DNA of 43,142 nt, taken from NCBI GenBank assembly GCA_016840855.1, contig JAEORO010000024.1, positions 1-43,142 on the forward strand. Direction: 5' to 3'. Made by a program: the position numbers and the translations under genes. A model generated the notes under the pieces. It saw nothing but the letters and a program-made list of their open reading frames with translations, did not search any database and was not told the DNA's origin. This document shows positions 1 through 7,972 of the stretch, in pieces (within the stretch, counting starts at the first letter, position 1; every line of letters begins with the position of its first letter). The DNA comes from Candidatus Thorarchaeota archaeon (lineage in GTDB: Archaea; Asgardarchaeota; Thorarchaeia; Thorarchaeales; Thorarchaeaceae).

Positions 1-854
1 GTTAGCTTTTCTCTAAGTTCATTCATGAAGTCAAAGACTCTCTTTGGAGTCTTAGCCATTTTCAGACTTATCACATACTCAGCGAAATTAGAAAAACCTA
101 GTAGCTTTGCCTGTCGGTCCCTCAGTGCAAGAGCATCGGACAAACGTTCTGTGTTTTCCTTACCACCGATTCGTAAGAATTCAGTCTGCATCTTCTTTCG
201 AGTTTCGGGGTTCTTGGCATAAGTTCTAATCGGAAAGAAAACTGGATAGTCAAGTGGGCAAAGATAGTTGTCGCCATCTTTTTCAAGATTCTCGTAGACC
301 GGTGGAGGAACTCCTTCAAGCTCTTCTTTTGTAAAAGGAACCGTAGTGTTAGTTTCGTTTATAGTTCGTTCAAATTCCGATGCAAGAACTGTTAAGTTGT
401 TGGCAACTTCTAGGAATTCCTTCCTTTTCTCATCATCAAGAGCGGCACCACGATGCCTAAATTCCTTGAGAGTTTTATCCAAGAGAGTTTTCTCCTCAGG
501 CTCAAGAGAATCCATCTCAGGTTCCAAATGCACGAGAACATCATAGAGGTCCTTTCGCCCCCATATTTCATTCGCAAATTTACGAACGTCTTTCTCTATC
601 TCCTCTCCAACATCACGTTGAGCTTTATCCGGCGAGATGTTTTTGATAAAGAGGAAGTAATATAGATGGTCTCCAAATGATCCCAAGACCTCTTCAAAAT
701 CCAAGAGAGTCTGTAAACGCACCTTGTTCGAGGGGGTCACTGCAATTTCATCAAGTTTCTGTTTTGCTTTGGCCAATTCTTCATCCGTAACCGATCGCAT
801 TTTGGTAGGGTCGATTTTCCAGTCTATTTTACGGATTACTCCCTGCTCTGTCAT
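1..854 (-). CDS. M3-family metallopeptidase (oligopeptidase F/thimet type), C-terminal part cut by the window edge
   Basis: The minus-strand frame is open from an ATG at 854 to the window edge, giving 284 residues of the helical N-terminal half. The stretch around residues 130-180 (EFRHRGAALDDEKRKEF, then a NETNTTVPFTKEEL segment and LEGVP) matches the conserved pre-catalytic region of M3 zinc peptidases, which degrade short cytosolic peptides. The HEXXH zinc site would lie beyond position 1 and cannot be checked. An in-frame ATG at 878 is possible, but a TATA-like CTTAAATA at 885-878 lies about 26-28 nt upstream of the ATG at 854, which supports a leaderless start at 854. The next gene (1031) is divergent. 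Confidence 0.8.
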   Translation of the reverse strand, partial: MTEQGVIRKIDWKIDPTKMRSVTDEELAKAKQKLDEIAVTPSNKVRLQTLLDFEEVLGSFGDHLYYFLFIKNISPDKAQRDVGEEIEKDVRKFANEIWGRKDLYDVLVHLEPEMDSLEPEEKTLLDKTLKEFRHRGAALDDEKRKEFLEVANNLTVLASEFERTINETNTTVPFTKEELEGVPPPVYENLEKDGDNYLCPLDYPVFFPIRTYAKNPETRKKMQTEFLRIGGKENTERLSDALALRDRQAKLLGFSNFAEYVISLKMAKTPKRVFDFMNELREKL

Positions 855-944
855 AATTTTCGAGGAGGCTTTATTCATATTTAAGCAAAGGGATGTCGGC
901 TATGATAAACAGTAAAATCTAAGAGTAGACATAGCTGTAACATG

Positions 945-952
945 TTTTAAAA
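945..952 (+). promoter_or_regulatory. TATA-box-like element upstream of the 186-aa gene
   Basis: TTTTAAAA, placed to start transcription near 972-978. This would give a leader of about 55 nt that begins at the hairpin at 979-1006. Called by eye only. Confidence 0.4.
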
Positions 953-978
953 GGACTCAAGTATAGTCCCTTTCAGGT

Positions 979-1006
979 CAACCCCATGAGTCATGCCTAG
1001 GGGTTG
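979..1006 (+). other. 5' leader hairpin CAACCCC / GGGGTTG
   Basis: Perfect 7-bp arms (979-985 and 1000-1006) around a 14-nt loop that itself contains the near-palindrome ATGAGTCAT. It would sit at the very 5' end of the predicted transcript of the 1031 gene, before the AGGAG ribosome site at 1016-1020. Confidence 0.45.
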
Positions 1007-1030
1007 TGAACATTCAGGAGAATCACTAGC

Positions 1031-1591
1031 ATGGGTAAAATAACTGACCCAATTGCCAAACGAATCAGAAAGAAGGCTGCCAAGGATATCAAGGGAGGCT
1101 TCTTCGGCAAGATCACTCATTACATCCCCGGCTGGCACGGGTATCAAGAGAAGGAAGAACGTCGTGCCGCTGACAAGGTGCTTCGAGAATTTATGGCCGA
1201 CCAGCTTCGGCTTGTAAAGCAAGACCTTGAGAAGCTGCAGATGATGGCTGTGGACTACAATCTGACGAAAACGTGGGAAACATTCGATAGAATGCTTGCA
1301 CTCACTGACAAGATTGAGTCAGCTATCAGGTACGCCGACTATGGATACGCTGCTTGGGGTTCTAAGGAGAAGATCAATGAACGCGAGCTTGACCAAGTGT
1401 ACGAGTTCGATGGAACACTTATTGACGATATCGGTGAAATCAACGACGTCGTGGAAGATTTCCAAGACCAAATGAACCAAGGCAAGTTTGACGAAGCCTG
1501 GAATTACACCTATCGTATGTGGACTATCATGCAGCGCTTCGAGGAGAAATGGAACCAGCGAGAAGGCTACATGAAAGGGTATCAAGATTAG
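1031..1591 (+). CDS. Conserved helical soluble protein of unknown function (186 aa)
   Basis: The ATG at 1031 is preceded by AGGAG at 1016-1020 (10-nt spacing). The protein has no membrane segment or signal peptide. It looks almost wholly alpha-helical, with a basic N-terminus (KRIRKKAAKDIKGG), a central IPGWHGYQEKEERRAADK motif near residues 32-49, and acidic/aromatic helices after it. I recall similar PGxxGYxxKExRRxADK motifs in uncharacterised prokaryotic proteins, sometimes near SPFH/zinc-ribbon genes like the one at 8582, but cannot verify that here. No catalytic motif is visible. A strong terminator follows, so it is probably a single-gene transcript. Confidence 0.75.
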   Translation: MGKITDPIAKRIRKKAAKDIKGGFFGKITHYIPGWHGYQEKEERRAADKVLREFMADQLRLVKQDLEKLQMMAVDYNLTKTWETFDRMLALTDKIESAIRYADYGYAAWGSKEKINERELDQVYEFDGTLIDDIGEINDVVEDFQDQMNQGKFDEAWNYTYRMWTIMQRFEEKWNQREGYMKGYQD

Positions 1592-1602
1592 TCTATTGAG
1601 TT

Positions 1603-1640
1603 ATTCCGGGGCGTTAGCTCCGGAATTTTACTTCTTTTCA
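1603..1640 (+). terminator. Hairpin plus T-rich tail terminator
   Basis: ATTCCGG (1603-1609) pairs with CCGGAAT (1620-1626) around a 10-nt loop and is followed by a T-rich tail, directly after the stop of the 1031 gene. Confidence 0.6.
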
Positions 1641-1737
1641 AATCACATTACATACAAATCATTTTCATCATCAAATTATTTCATATCACAAAATCTAACT
1701 CAATAAAGGGATAGTTAGAATTGGAGTAACAAATATC

Positions 1738-2055
1738 ATGCAAGGTCCGTACCTCTTGATAACTATTGGTCTCGAATTCTTTTTACTAGTTGGCTATTTG
1801 TTCTACTTACTCTTCAGATTTTATTCTAAAGGTGAAGATCGACCTACAATGTTGAAATGGATCATAGTGATAATTGGCCTGATCACAGCTGGATTGATTG
1901 TTTCAAATTTGCTAGTAGCAACAAGGATGTCTCAGCCCGACCTTGTCGTTACGTCAGGCATACTACTTATAGATTTCATCGGAGTCTATCTACTCATTGA
2001 TGATACTCAAAGGATTTCTCGGAAGACTGGATTACTAACTACTATTAATGAATAA
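1738..2055 (+). CDS. Small membrane protein (105 aa, three predicted helices)
   Basis: Three hydrophobic segments are visible at about residues 5-27, 39-61 and 68-88, with positively charged connecting loops and a short polar C-terminus. The ATG at 1738 has a modest GGAG about 12 nt upstream. I recognise no family. The gene stands alone between a terminator and a small minus-strand ORF. The sequence is clearly membrane-like and not a shadow of another gene, but function cannot be proposed. Confidence 0.6.
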   Translation: MQGPYLLITIGLEFFLLVGYLFYLLFRFYSKGEDRPTMLKWIIVIIGLITAGLIVSNLLVATRMSQPDLVVTSGILLIDFIGVYLLIDDTQRISRKTGLLTTINE

Positions 2056-2146
2056 GAGAGGCAATCTTCTAATCCACCAAGCGATATTGGTCTGACTTCG
2101 AATAAAGTCAAGGATTGAGCTCTATATTCAAGTACCAAAAGACAGT

Positions 2147-2284
2147 TTACCCTTGGAAGGGGATATGATATAATTGACCCATCTTGATGATTACAATCGT
2201 GACGAACACGAGGACAACATCAAATGCACCAATGGCTATTAAGACACCTTCTGAAAGTGCTATTTCAGAAGTTTGGACTTTCAT
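2147..2284 (-). CDS. Single-helix microprotein (45 aa), faintly OadG-like
   Basis: A short ORF reads from ATG at 2284 to TAA at 2147. It has a polar start (MKVQTSEIALSEG), one hydrophobic helix at about residues 14-35, and a short polar tail. The EG-hydrophobic-helix arrangement recalls the small gamma subunit (OadG/MmdC) of sodium-pumping decarboxylases, but it lacks the usual variable Pro/Ala-rich tail and no decarboxylase partner is nearby. A TATA-like CTATAAT lies about 20-25 nt upstream on the minus strand, compatible with a leaderless message. It fills an otherwise empty gap between two plus-strand genes. Confidence 0.4.
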   Translation of the reverse strand: MKVQTSEIALSEGVLIAIGAFDVVLVFVTIVIIKMGQLYHIPFQG

Positions 2285-2336
2285 CTATGTGATCATCTGA
2301 GGATTATAGTCTATTAGAAAGAAGGTGGGACTACAC

Positions 2337-3344
2337 TTGAAATATTCGCGTCTATTAAAAATGGCCGCTAGACTCATTGGAATAATTCTCTTCATTTACA
2401 TATTGATGGGAGTAGATATCCAAAGAATGATAATAGCTACCTTTTCAATCTCCCCCTTCATTATGGTAGTATTGATACTGACTGTTTTACCAATTATGAT
2501 ACTAAGAGGAGTACGATGGCAAGTTGTAGCTGAAGGATTGGATTTGAACTTGAATACAATGGAGTCAACAAAGGCGTTATGTATGGCTCAATTAGCGAGT
2601 CTGGTGATTCCAGGCAACTTTGGAGATCTAATCAGAATCCCATATATGAAGCATAGAGGTAATCGAGTAGATAGATCAATTATCAGTATTTTATTGGACT
2701 CAATGTTAGGAGCTGTTGTTCCGTTCACCTTTGGAATTTTTGCTATGGCTATTATTCTTGAATTCAGTATCACAATTGAACTTATTATCATTGCATCAAT
2801 ATGGATTGCAGGGTGTTACATTTTTTACCGCATCATCCGAGCCACTCTTTGGCCAAGATTCATGCAAGCCCGACTTAATAGATTGATGAAGGAAGGAATT
2901 AGGGGAAGGGCATTCTTTACTCTCCCTTCAATGTTGAAATCTATTGGCAGTATTAGGATTGCACTAAGCCTAATTCTTGCTCTGCTTCTGTTCGTTCTTT
3001 ACGTGACTCAAGCCTATATTCTCGCTCATGCTCTTGGAATGCTGGTTGAGTGGACATATCTGGCCTTTACATTAGGACTCGCCACAATTATAATTGCTAT
3101 TCCTGTAACGATTCAAGGTCTTGGTTTAAGGGAAGGTGTATTGCTCTTTATGCTGACGCAAATAGGTTTTGATCCTGTACTTATTATTTCATTCTCACTA
3201 ACTTTAATGATAATCAACCTTTCACCAGCAATTGCGGGATTTATAATATGGATTAAGAATCCCTTTGTTGATATCACTGATCAAGAGATTCAGGACGCAG
3301 AAGTGATTATACCTTCGGACAGATTACTCTATGAAGCAGGTTGA
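2337..3344 (+). CDS. UPF0104/LPG-synthase-TM-like integral membrane protein
   Basis: About 335 residues with eight hydrophobic segments. Features typical of the lysylphosphatidylglycerol-synthase transmembrane family (AglD/UPF0104 group) are visible: an R-x-x-R-W-Q segment after the second helix, the PGNFGDLIRIPYM motif (family form PxxxGExxR), and a late GLGLREG motif. Archaeal members are linked to lipid or lipid-linked sugar handling, but the substrate is unknown. The TTG at 2337 is preferred because GGTGG (2324-2328) sits 8 nt before it. A GTG at 2325 in the same frame would overlap that ribosome site, and an ATG also occurs near 2360. Confidence 0.75.
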   Translation: MKYSRLLKMAARLIGIILFIYILMGVDIQRMIIATFSISPFIMVVLILTVLPIMILRGVRWQVVAEGLDLNLNTMESTKALCMAQLASLVIPGNFGDLIRIPYMKHRGNRVDRSIISILLDSMLGAVVPFTFGIFAMAIILEFSITIELIIIASIWIAGCYIFYRIIRATLWPRFMQARLNRLMKEGIRGRAFFTLPSMLKSIGSIRIALSLILALLLFVLYVTQAYILAHALGMLVEWTYLAFTLGLATIIIAIPVTIQGLGLREGVLLFMLTQIGFDPVLIISFSLTLMIINLSPAIAGFIIWIKNPFVDITDQEIQDAEVIIPSDRLLYEAG

Positions 3345-3443
3345 TTTTGATCCCCCAATATGACTCTAGCTTAATTTCCACAAGTCATACACATTTCGGG
3401 ACCATCTCGCGCACGTTTCTTTATGAAAGGTCAAATAATGCAA

Positions 3444-3836
3444 CTAATCTACTAAACGAGAAACAAATTCATCCCAAGATATACCCTTAAACTCATCAAA
3501 CCAATTTGGAAATTTAGCTACTGTTTCCTTAATATTCAAGACACTAATCTTGAACTCAGGTGGTTCTAAGCTTTCTATCTGTACGAATTTCGCTACCTGT
3601 ACGAATTGTTCGTCTTGCAATATTGACTCAAACTGCGCTTTGCTTATTCCCTCAGTGATATAATCATAAACATCATCAACATACCCAATTGCAGCATATA
3701 TTCTATCAATGAGTAGAAACCTAGTCTTTTGGTTGTTGAAAGAATTCTCGATATGATGCAATGTGATATCGATATCTGTACGATCCCAATTGCGGGTCCA
3801 GCCATCCAAGATTTCAAAGAGAGTATGTATCGTCAT
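3444..3836 (-). CDS. Hypothetical soluble protein (130 aa)
   Basis: Soluble, acidic and aromatic-rich, without cysteine motifs, signal peptide or membrane helix. The predicted pattern is mainly helical, with conserved-looking W/F residues near the ends (WTRNWDRTD near residue 12, FPNWFDEFKG near 108). A T-rich TATA-like stretch about 27-30 nt upstream of the ATG at 3836 fits a leaderless start. I recognise no family. It shares its orientation with the zinc-ribbon gene upstream (3899-4159) but has its own promoter-like sequence. Confidence 0.55.
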   Translation of the reverse strand: MTIHTLFEILDGWTRNWDRTDIDITLHHIENSFNNQKTRFLLIDRIYAAIGYVDDVYDYITEGISKAQFESILQDEQFVQVAKFVQIESLEPPEFKISVLNIKETVAKFPNWFDEFKGISWDEFVSRLVD

Positions 3837-3898
3837 TGCAAATCATAACCGAGAGGCGAAAGATGAATAAAAACTTGGCTAAAGAGTTAATCCCAAAA

Positions 3899-4159
3899 TC
3901 ATATTCCGAGGTCTCTTAGTGCACGATCTATAAGGCGCATACTCAGAAGCCGCTCGCAACCACAGCAGATGAAAGTATCTGGCCCCTGCCATGTGACGCC
4001 TGAGTTGAAATCAATTATAGTACCACAAGTCGGACATTGTATCTGGTGGCTCTTTGAAGATGAGAGGAACTTTTTTGTGACAGATTCAAAAGCGGGTTGA
4101 TCTTTTTCTAAGTGAATAATATCCTTTTGCCTGCCAAGTTGGTTTCTTATAGTATCCAT
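3899..4159 (-). CDS. Small zinc-ribbon protein (86 aa)
   Basis: The C-terminal half holds a CPTC (C42, C45) and CCGC (C65/C66, C68) pair separated by about 19 residues, a typical treble-clef or zinc-ribbon spacing. The first 35 residues are polar and helical. The start is placed at ATG 4159 because GGTGAT lies 5 nt before it. The frame extends to a TTG at 4165, but that has no room for a ribosome site. Probable nucleic-acid or protein-binding adaptor; no specific function can be assigned. Confidence 0.6.
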   Translation of the reverse strand: MDTIRNQLGRQKDIIHLEKDQPAFESVTKKFLSSSKSHQIQCPTCGTIIDFNSGVTWQGPDTFICCGCERLLSMRLIDRALRDLGI

Positions 4160-4240
4160 TGTCAATCACCAGATTGTCATTTAGACTACTGGATGATTTA
4201 CTATAAGACCTAGCAATACATGACAAAGAATCGAGAATCA

Positions 4241-4258
4241 AACAAAAAAAAAGAAAGA
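4241..4258 (-). terminator. T-rich archaeal terminator for the 4302-5135 gene
   Basis: On the minus strand a run of nine T with flanking T-rich sequence lies about 45-60 nt after the stop of the membrane protein gene, the form typical of U-tract-dependent archaeal termination. Confidence 0.45.
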
Positions 4259-4301
4259 GGAGGAAAAGGAGGAGGTCCTCCCTTTCCAAAGGTAATCAAA
4301 A

Positions 4302-5135
4302 CTATTGTTCAAACTTCTTTACAATCTTACCCATGCCATAGATGAACAGGATGATTAGAAGAATTGCTCCAAGATTCGAGTTTCCAACTCCAGCCATGCC
4401 AGCAAAGAATTCAATGGATGCTGATGGTCCTGTATAACCCCAATAGTCGAATATGCTTGCTAGAGGAGCATATGATGTGGCGTTGAATAAGACGCCTAAT
4501 AGGAAGACCAGTACCATAAGCATATAGAAAACCTTGGCTAAGTCTCCAAAGAATCCACCAACTTTCTCGCCTGTATACATCTTGAGGATATTGAAGAGAC
4601 CATAGCACATGAGGATAAACGCAAATGCAATCATTATGCCACCACCCATGTAGATGAATTGAGGCATAATATGATTGGCACTTGTATTTCCAATCATGGC
4701 ATCCATGTCAAAGTTGGCATAGAAAGCCACAGCTAGAACAAGGAGTAGACCCTTCAAGAAATGGAACACATTCTTGACGAGATCCCAATTTCCAACCCTG
4801 TTTTCAATGAATGGTGCGATGAAGAATAGCAGACCAACTATTAAGATCAATATAGCTGCAACTGCTTGCGCTGCATCTAGAACCATCCAAATTATTGAGT
4901 TGAGAATCAGGGACAAACCTAAACAAATCCAGGCTGTGTTCTCCTTACCTATAGCGTAGTACATCGGAAACAGTAGTCCGATTACTAGAGTAAAGTAGTA
5001 TAACCATGTCAACCCTACATTAGCAAGAACTTCTGCTGACAGGTATGTCCATGGCAGATATATCAAGAAGAATAATGCTAATGCAATTGCGGACAGGTAT
5101 TGAATTAGAGTCTTGAAATCCATTTGTTCACTCAA
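4302..5135 (-). CDS. Polytopic membrane protein of unknown function (277 aa, about eight helices)
   Basis: Roughly eight hydrophobic segments run through the whole protein, with a short cytosolic N-terminus (MSEQMDFK) and a basic C-terminus (GKIVKKFEQ). No transport or enzyme signature is recognisable. The TTG at 5135 is chosen because GAGGAG lies 10 nt upstream. The in-frame ATG four codons later would be 22 nt away. The leader carries a GGCC-UUCG-GGCC hairpin directly ahead of the ribosome site and a TATA-like TTTTATACTA at 5200-5191, so expression appears to be from its own promoter. Confidence 0.7.
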   Translation of the reverse strand: MSEQMDFKTLIQYLSAIALALFFLIYLPWTYLSAEVLANVGLTWLYYFTLVIGLLFPMYYAIGKENTAWICLGLSLILNSIIWMVLDAAQAVAAILILIVGLLFFIAPFIENRVGNWDLVKNVFHFLKGLLLVLAVAFYANFDMDAMIGNTSANHIMPQFIYMGGGIMIAFAFILMCYGLFNILKMYTGEKVGGFFGDLAKVFYMLMVLVFLLGVLFNATSYAPLASIFDYWGYTGPSASIEFFAGMAGVGNSNLGAILLIILFIYGMGKIVKKFEQ

Positions 5136-5151
5136 GCTCAGTTCACTCCTC

Positions 5152-5163
5152 GGCCCGAAGGCC
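5152..5163 (-). other. UUCG-tetraloop hairpin in the leader of the 5135 gene
   Basis: Read on the minus strand the bases are GGCC-TTCG-GGCC, a 4-bp GC stem closed by a C(UUCG)G tetraloop, among the most stable small RNA hairpins. It abuts the GAGGAG ribosome site and lies just after the expected transcription start. Confidence 0.5.
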
Positions 5164-5190
5164 CACGCAGTGCATAGGAAGTAGAATTAG

Positions 5191-5200
5191 TAGTATAAAA
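5191..5200 (-). promoter_or_regulatory. TATA-like element TTTTATACTA
   Basis: Minus-strand TATA box about 60 nt ahead of the TTG start at 5135, with two T8 tracts on the plus strand (5206-5213 and 5240-5247, A-tracts on the minus strand) just upstream of it. Confidence 0.4.
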
Positions 5201-5323
5201 AATGATTTTTTTTGAAAATTGGAGTTCGACAAAAGACGATTTTTTTTAATGAAAAACGCGCATATTAATGGAGTTACAATAGCAATTGGCGCGGTTCAAG
5301 TTCCGTTTATTTTTCCCTATGAC

Positions 5324-6598
5324 TCAGGCAAAAAAGGTGAGCTGAAATTGATACATGACCCAAACTCCAACAAAGAAGAACATTATTGACATCACAATGT
5401 AAATTGCAGATGACATGCGTCCCTTGAATGCAAGAATTGCTACCCATGCAGAAAGCATGATTCGGGGTGATGCAATACCGGAGATGCCTTCCATACTCAA
5501 TGTAATCCACATAAATAAGACACCATATATTCCAAGCTCAACATCATCCTTGAATAGAGTGAGGGCTAGAAAGAAAAATGGAATGGTGAACATATACCTC
5601 AAGAGCATGAGGAGGATCGGTTCTACTCCAGGATTGTTTTGAGTGAAGTATCCCTCGAAGAACCATCTGAATTGGTGGTAGGGTGTAGCTAATGAGTCAC
5701 CAAACCAACCATGAGCCTCGAAAGCAGCAAAAAAGCTTCCTGTCAATGATTGAAGGTATAGAAAGAACGCTACAACAGAAACTAGAGGTATGGAGAACCA
5801 AAACCATCTAAAATTAAATGCCTTCACAAAGGACTTCTCTTTCTTGTATTTATCAATCAAGTTTGAGAGTATTATAACCCCATAAATCAAGAAGAGAAAT
5901 CCAGAGATGTATCTTGTCAGGATTGAAAACGTTGTGAAAATAGCACAAATGAAGTAACTCTCTTTTTTAAAAAAGTACCAAGAGGAAATTGCAAAGAAGA
6001 GAAATGGAGCTTCAGAATAAGCCAATGTTCCATAGGAGAGAAATGTTGGAAATAAGCCAAAGCTCAGTGTTAGAAAACACGCCTCCCTATAGTCCGTGTA
6101 TAATCTGGCTACTTTGAAGAATGCTATTATTGTGAGAAAATAGAACGTATTTGATACAATAACCCCTGAGAGGTATAAACTCCCCACTACCTGACCGACT
6201 ATGGCAACCATCCATGGATACACTGGAGCAAACGCGAACAGGAGATCAGATTCAACTCCGATGGGGTATCCATTTCGAGCAATCTCCAGGAAGTGATTGG
6301 AGTCCCAACGATTAGCAAGTGCAAGCAGGATTTCAGGGGTGCCAGTTATGTCTGAAGGTGTATATGGGTTATAATAGAGCCACGGAATTAGATCTTCCAG
6401 TATCATCCAGTTGAGACAAGCAACTAGCAGTAATTTAGCGATTATTATCGAAATATAAACTCCCAAAAAGAGGAAGGGAATCCGAGTAGCTTTTGAGAGT
6501 TCATTCAAGCGGATCCAATATCTGTTTAGAAGTGATGGTACCTGAGCCTCTTCAAGTGGTTCAGAAGTCTTTGAGTCCTCACCATTATCGTTACTCAA
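5324..6598 (-). CDS. PIG-V-like integral membrane mannosyltransferase
   Basis: A 424-residue multi-spanning protein. After the first membrane helix it has the RWDSNHFLEIARNGYP motif, the hallmark RWDxxHYxxIAxxGY luminal loop of the PIG-V/GPI mannosyltransferase 2 family (GT-C fold, dolichol-phosphate-sugar donors), followed by FAPVYPW. The family adds mannose on the outer membrane face, here presumably to lipids or surface glycans. The frame reaches an ATG at 6640, but a TATA box (TATATA, about 6647-6653) would start transcription near 6624, downstream of it. A GAGGGG at 6611-6606 lies 7 nt before a TTG at 6598, so that start is preferred. Confidence 0.8.
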   Translation of the reverse strand: MSNDNGEDSKTSEPLEEAQVPSLLNRYWIRLNELSKATRIPFLFLGVYISIIIAKLLLVACLNWMILEDLIPWLYYNPYTPSDITGTPEILLALANRWDSNHFLEIARNGYPIGVESDLLFAFAPVYPWMVAIVGQVVGSLYLSGVIVSNTFYFLTIIAFFKVARLYTDYREACFLTLSFGLFPTFLSYGTLAYSEAPFLFFAISSWYFFKKESYFICAIFTTFSILTRYISGFLFLIYGVIILSNLIDKYKKEKSFVKAFNFRWFWFSIPLVSVVAFFLYLQSLTGSFFAAFEAHGWFGDSLATPYHQFRWFFEGYFTQNNPGVEPILLMLLRYMFTIPFFFLALTLFKDDVELGIYGVLFMWITLSMEGISGIASPRIMLSAWVAILAFKGRMSSAIYIVMSIMFFFVGVWVMYQFQLTFFA

Positions 6599-6772
6599 AT
6601 TCAATCCCCTCGGTATATTGTTCGAACAATCCAAAAACATGCGTGTGTATATATCTGTCCCTCAAGAAATTAAGATAAACAACTGTTTTACTAAGAAGGG
6701 AGTTAGAAAGGCCGCGTGACGAGGAGTGGCTAATATATAGTCCTTTGTTGAACTATTTTTTGGTGACTATGA

Positions 6773-7156
6773 GTGGATATTCATCCCAGGAGTCAGCTAC
6801 ATAAGAACTCCAATCAAAGTGATAATCTTAGCAATCGCTTTTTGTCTGAAACAAAAAACCTGACTGGTCTTGTTCTTGAAGATGCAAGTAGACAACTAGA
6901 TAGAAACATTCTATTGAAACAACATGAGAATGTTGTGCAGGCACTTGAGGATTTGTGGGTAGGAGTGGAAAATGGAGAGATTAGGGTTGAGTGCATGCCG
7001 CTCCTAAGAAGTGCTCGTGATGTGTCATGTCCAGAGCTTAGTCGTAAACTTCAAGCATCTGAATTGGATCACACCAAGGTAATTAGAGACCTTAAATTAT
7101 TGGTGAATACCTTCACCTATGTCATTAAACCAAAGAGCATCAAATTTACGCTTTAG
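6773..7156 (+). CDS. Hypothetical helical protein (127 aa)
   Basis: The GTG at 6773 is preceded by GGTGA about 7 nt upstream, and a TATA-like TAATATATAG lies at about 6730-6740. The product is soluble, helical and charged, with an N-terminal polar/Asn-rich 25 residues and two cysteines with no metal-site spacing. I recognise no family. It lies in the same direction as the MBL hydrolase gene 52 nt downstream but has no clear functional link to it. Confidence 0.5.
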   Translation: MDIHPRSQLHKNSNQSDNLSNRFLSETKNLTGLVLEDASRQLDRNILLKQHENVVQALEDLWVGVENGEIRVECMPLLRSARDVSCPELSRKLQASELDHTKVIRDLKLLVNTFTYVIKPKSIKFTL

Positions 7157-7208
7157 TTTTCGAGTCAGAAAGGAAGACTGAATACCTCCCTATTTTTAGT
7201 TATACAGG

Positions 7209-7970
7209 ATGAAGATGAGAGCGACTTTGTTAGGTACAGGAACATCATATCCTGATCCAGAGCGTGTACAATCAGGGATTCTCATCGAAGAAGGGAGTCA
7301 TAAGATTCTGCTTGATATTGGTTCAGGAATTCTTCAAAGAATGACACAACAGAAAATTGACATCAAATCTATTGAAGAAGTGTTCATTAGTCATTTCCAT
7401 ATTGACCATTGCGCGGATTTTCTGCCTTTATGTCAAAGTCTATGGTTATCTGGATATGATAAGACTCTGAGGGTTTTTGCACCACCTACAATAAGGGAAT
7501 GGTCTAGAGGTGTTTTCGATATAGCTTTCAAGTACCTCAGAGATAGAATTCTTGTCAAGACCACAGCGTTATCAGAAAACCATGTCGTCCCTCTGGACGA
7601 CATCACTGTAATTACTAGTCCAACCTTGCATAGTAACTACGATACACGTGCTTTCAGGGTGGAATGCGATGGGAAGACTCTTACATATTCTTCAGACACA
7701 GCTCCTTGTAGAGATATTATTGAATTAGCAAAGGGAACTGATATTTTGATACATGAATGTAATTGGCTTGATGGACTGCATCAGGAAGGCTTTCATACAA
7801 GTCCTAACGAGCTAGCAAAAATCGCGGAGGAAATCAATCCAACCAAAATCATATTGACCCATGTTTCTCCAGAGGTGGTTGCAGCCAGAGAGAAAGTGAT
7901 TGATATTGTAGGCAGGAGGACTAATGCCGAAGTACTGCTTGGTGAGGATTTGATGATGCTAAACTTGTAG
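7209..7970 (+). CDS. MBL-fold metal-dependent hydrolase (RNase Z/AtsA-like group)
   Basis: 253 residues with the complete metallo-beta-lactamase signature: LLGTGTSYPDP at the start, SHFHIDHCAD (HxHxDH, about residues 60-69), HSNYDTRAF, YSSDTAPC supplying the bridging Asp, HECNW, and a late LTHVSPE histidine. This layout matches the Lactamase_B_2/RNase Z-like class of phosphodiesterases or arylsulfatase-type hydrolases. It lacks an obvious tRNase Z exosite arm, so a true tRNA 3' nuclease role is uncertain. ATG codons at 7209 and 7215 are both possible starts. Confidence 0.82.
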   Translation: MKMRATLLGTGTSYPDPERVQSGILIEEGSHKILLDIGSGILQRMTQQKIDIKSIEEVFISHFHIDHCADFLPLCQSLWLSGYDKTLRVFAPPTIREWSRGVFDIAFKYLRDRILVKTTALSENHVVPLDDITVITSPTLHSNYDTRAFRVECDGKTLTYSSDTAPCRDIIELAKGTDILIHECNWLDGLHQEGFHTSPNELAKIAEEINPTKIILTHVSPEVVAAREKVIDIVGRRTNAEVLLGEDLMMLNL

Positions 7971-7972
7971 AC

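Noticed and set aside
4086..4289. Minus-strand ORF with a Leu/Phe-rich start
   Set aside because: It is made largely from the T-rich terminator and the antisense-frame sequence of the zinc-ribbon gene. The hydrophobic start is an artefact of the T-rich tract.
5206..5247. Two T8 tracts 34 bp apart upstream of the 5135 gene
   Set aside because: Simple A/T tracts are common near archaeal promoters. The spacing is not clearly helical-phase repeated and only two copies exist.
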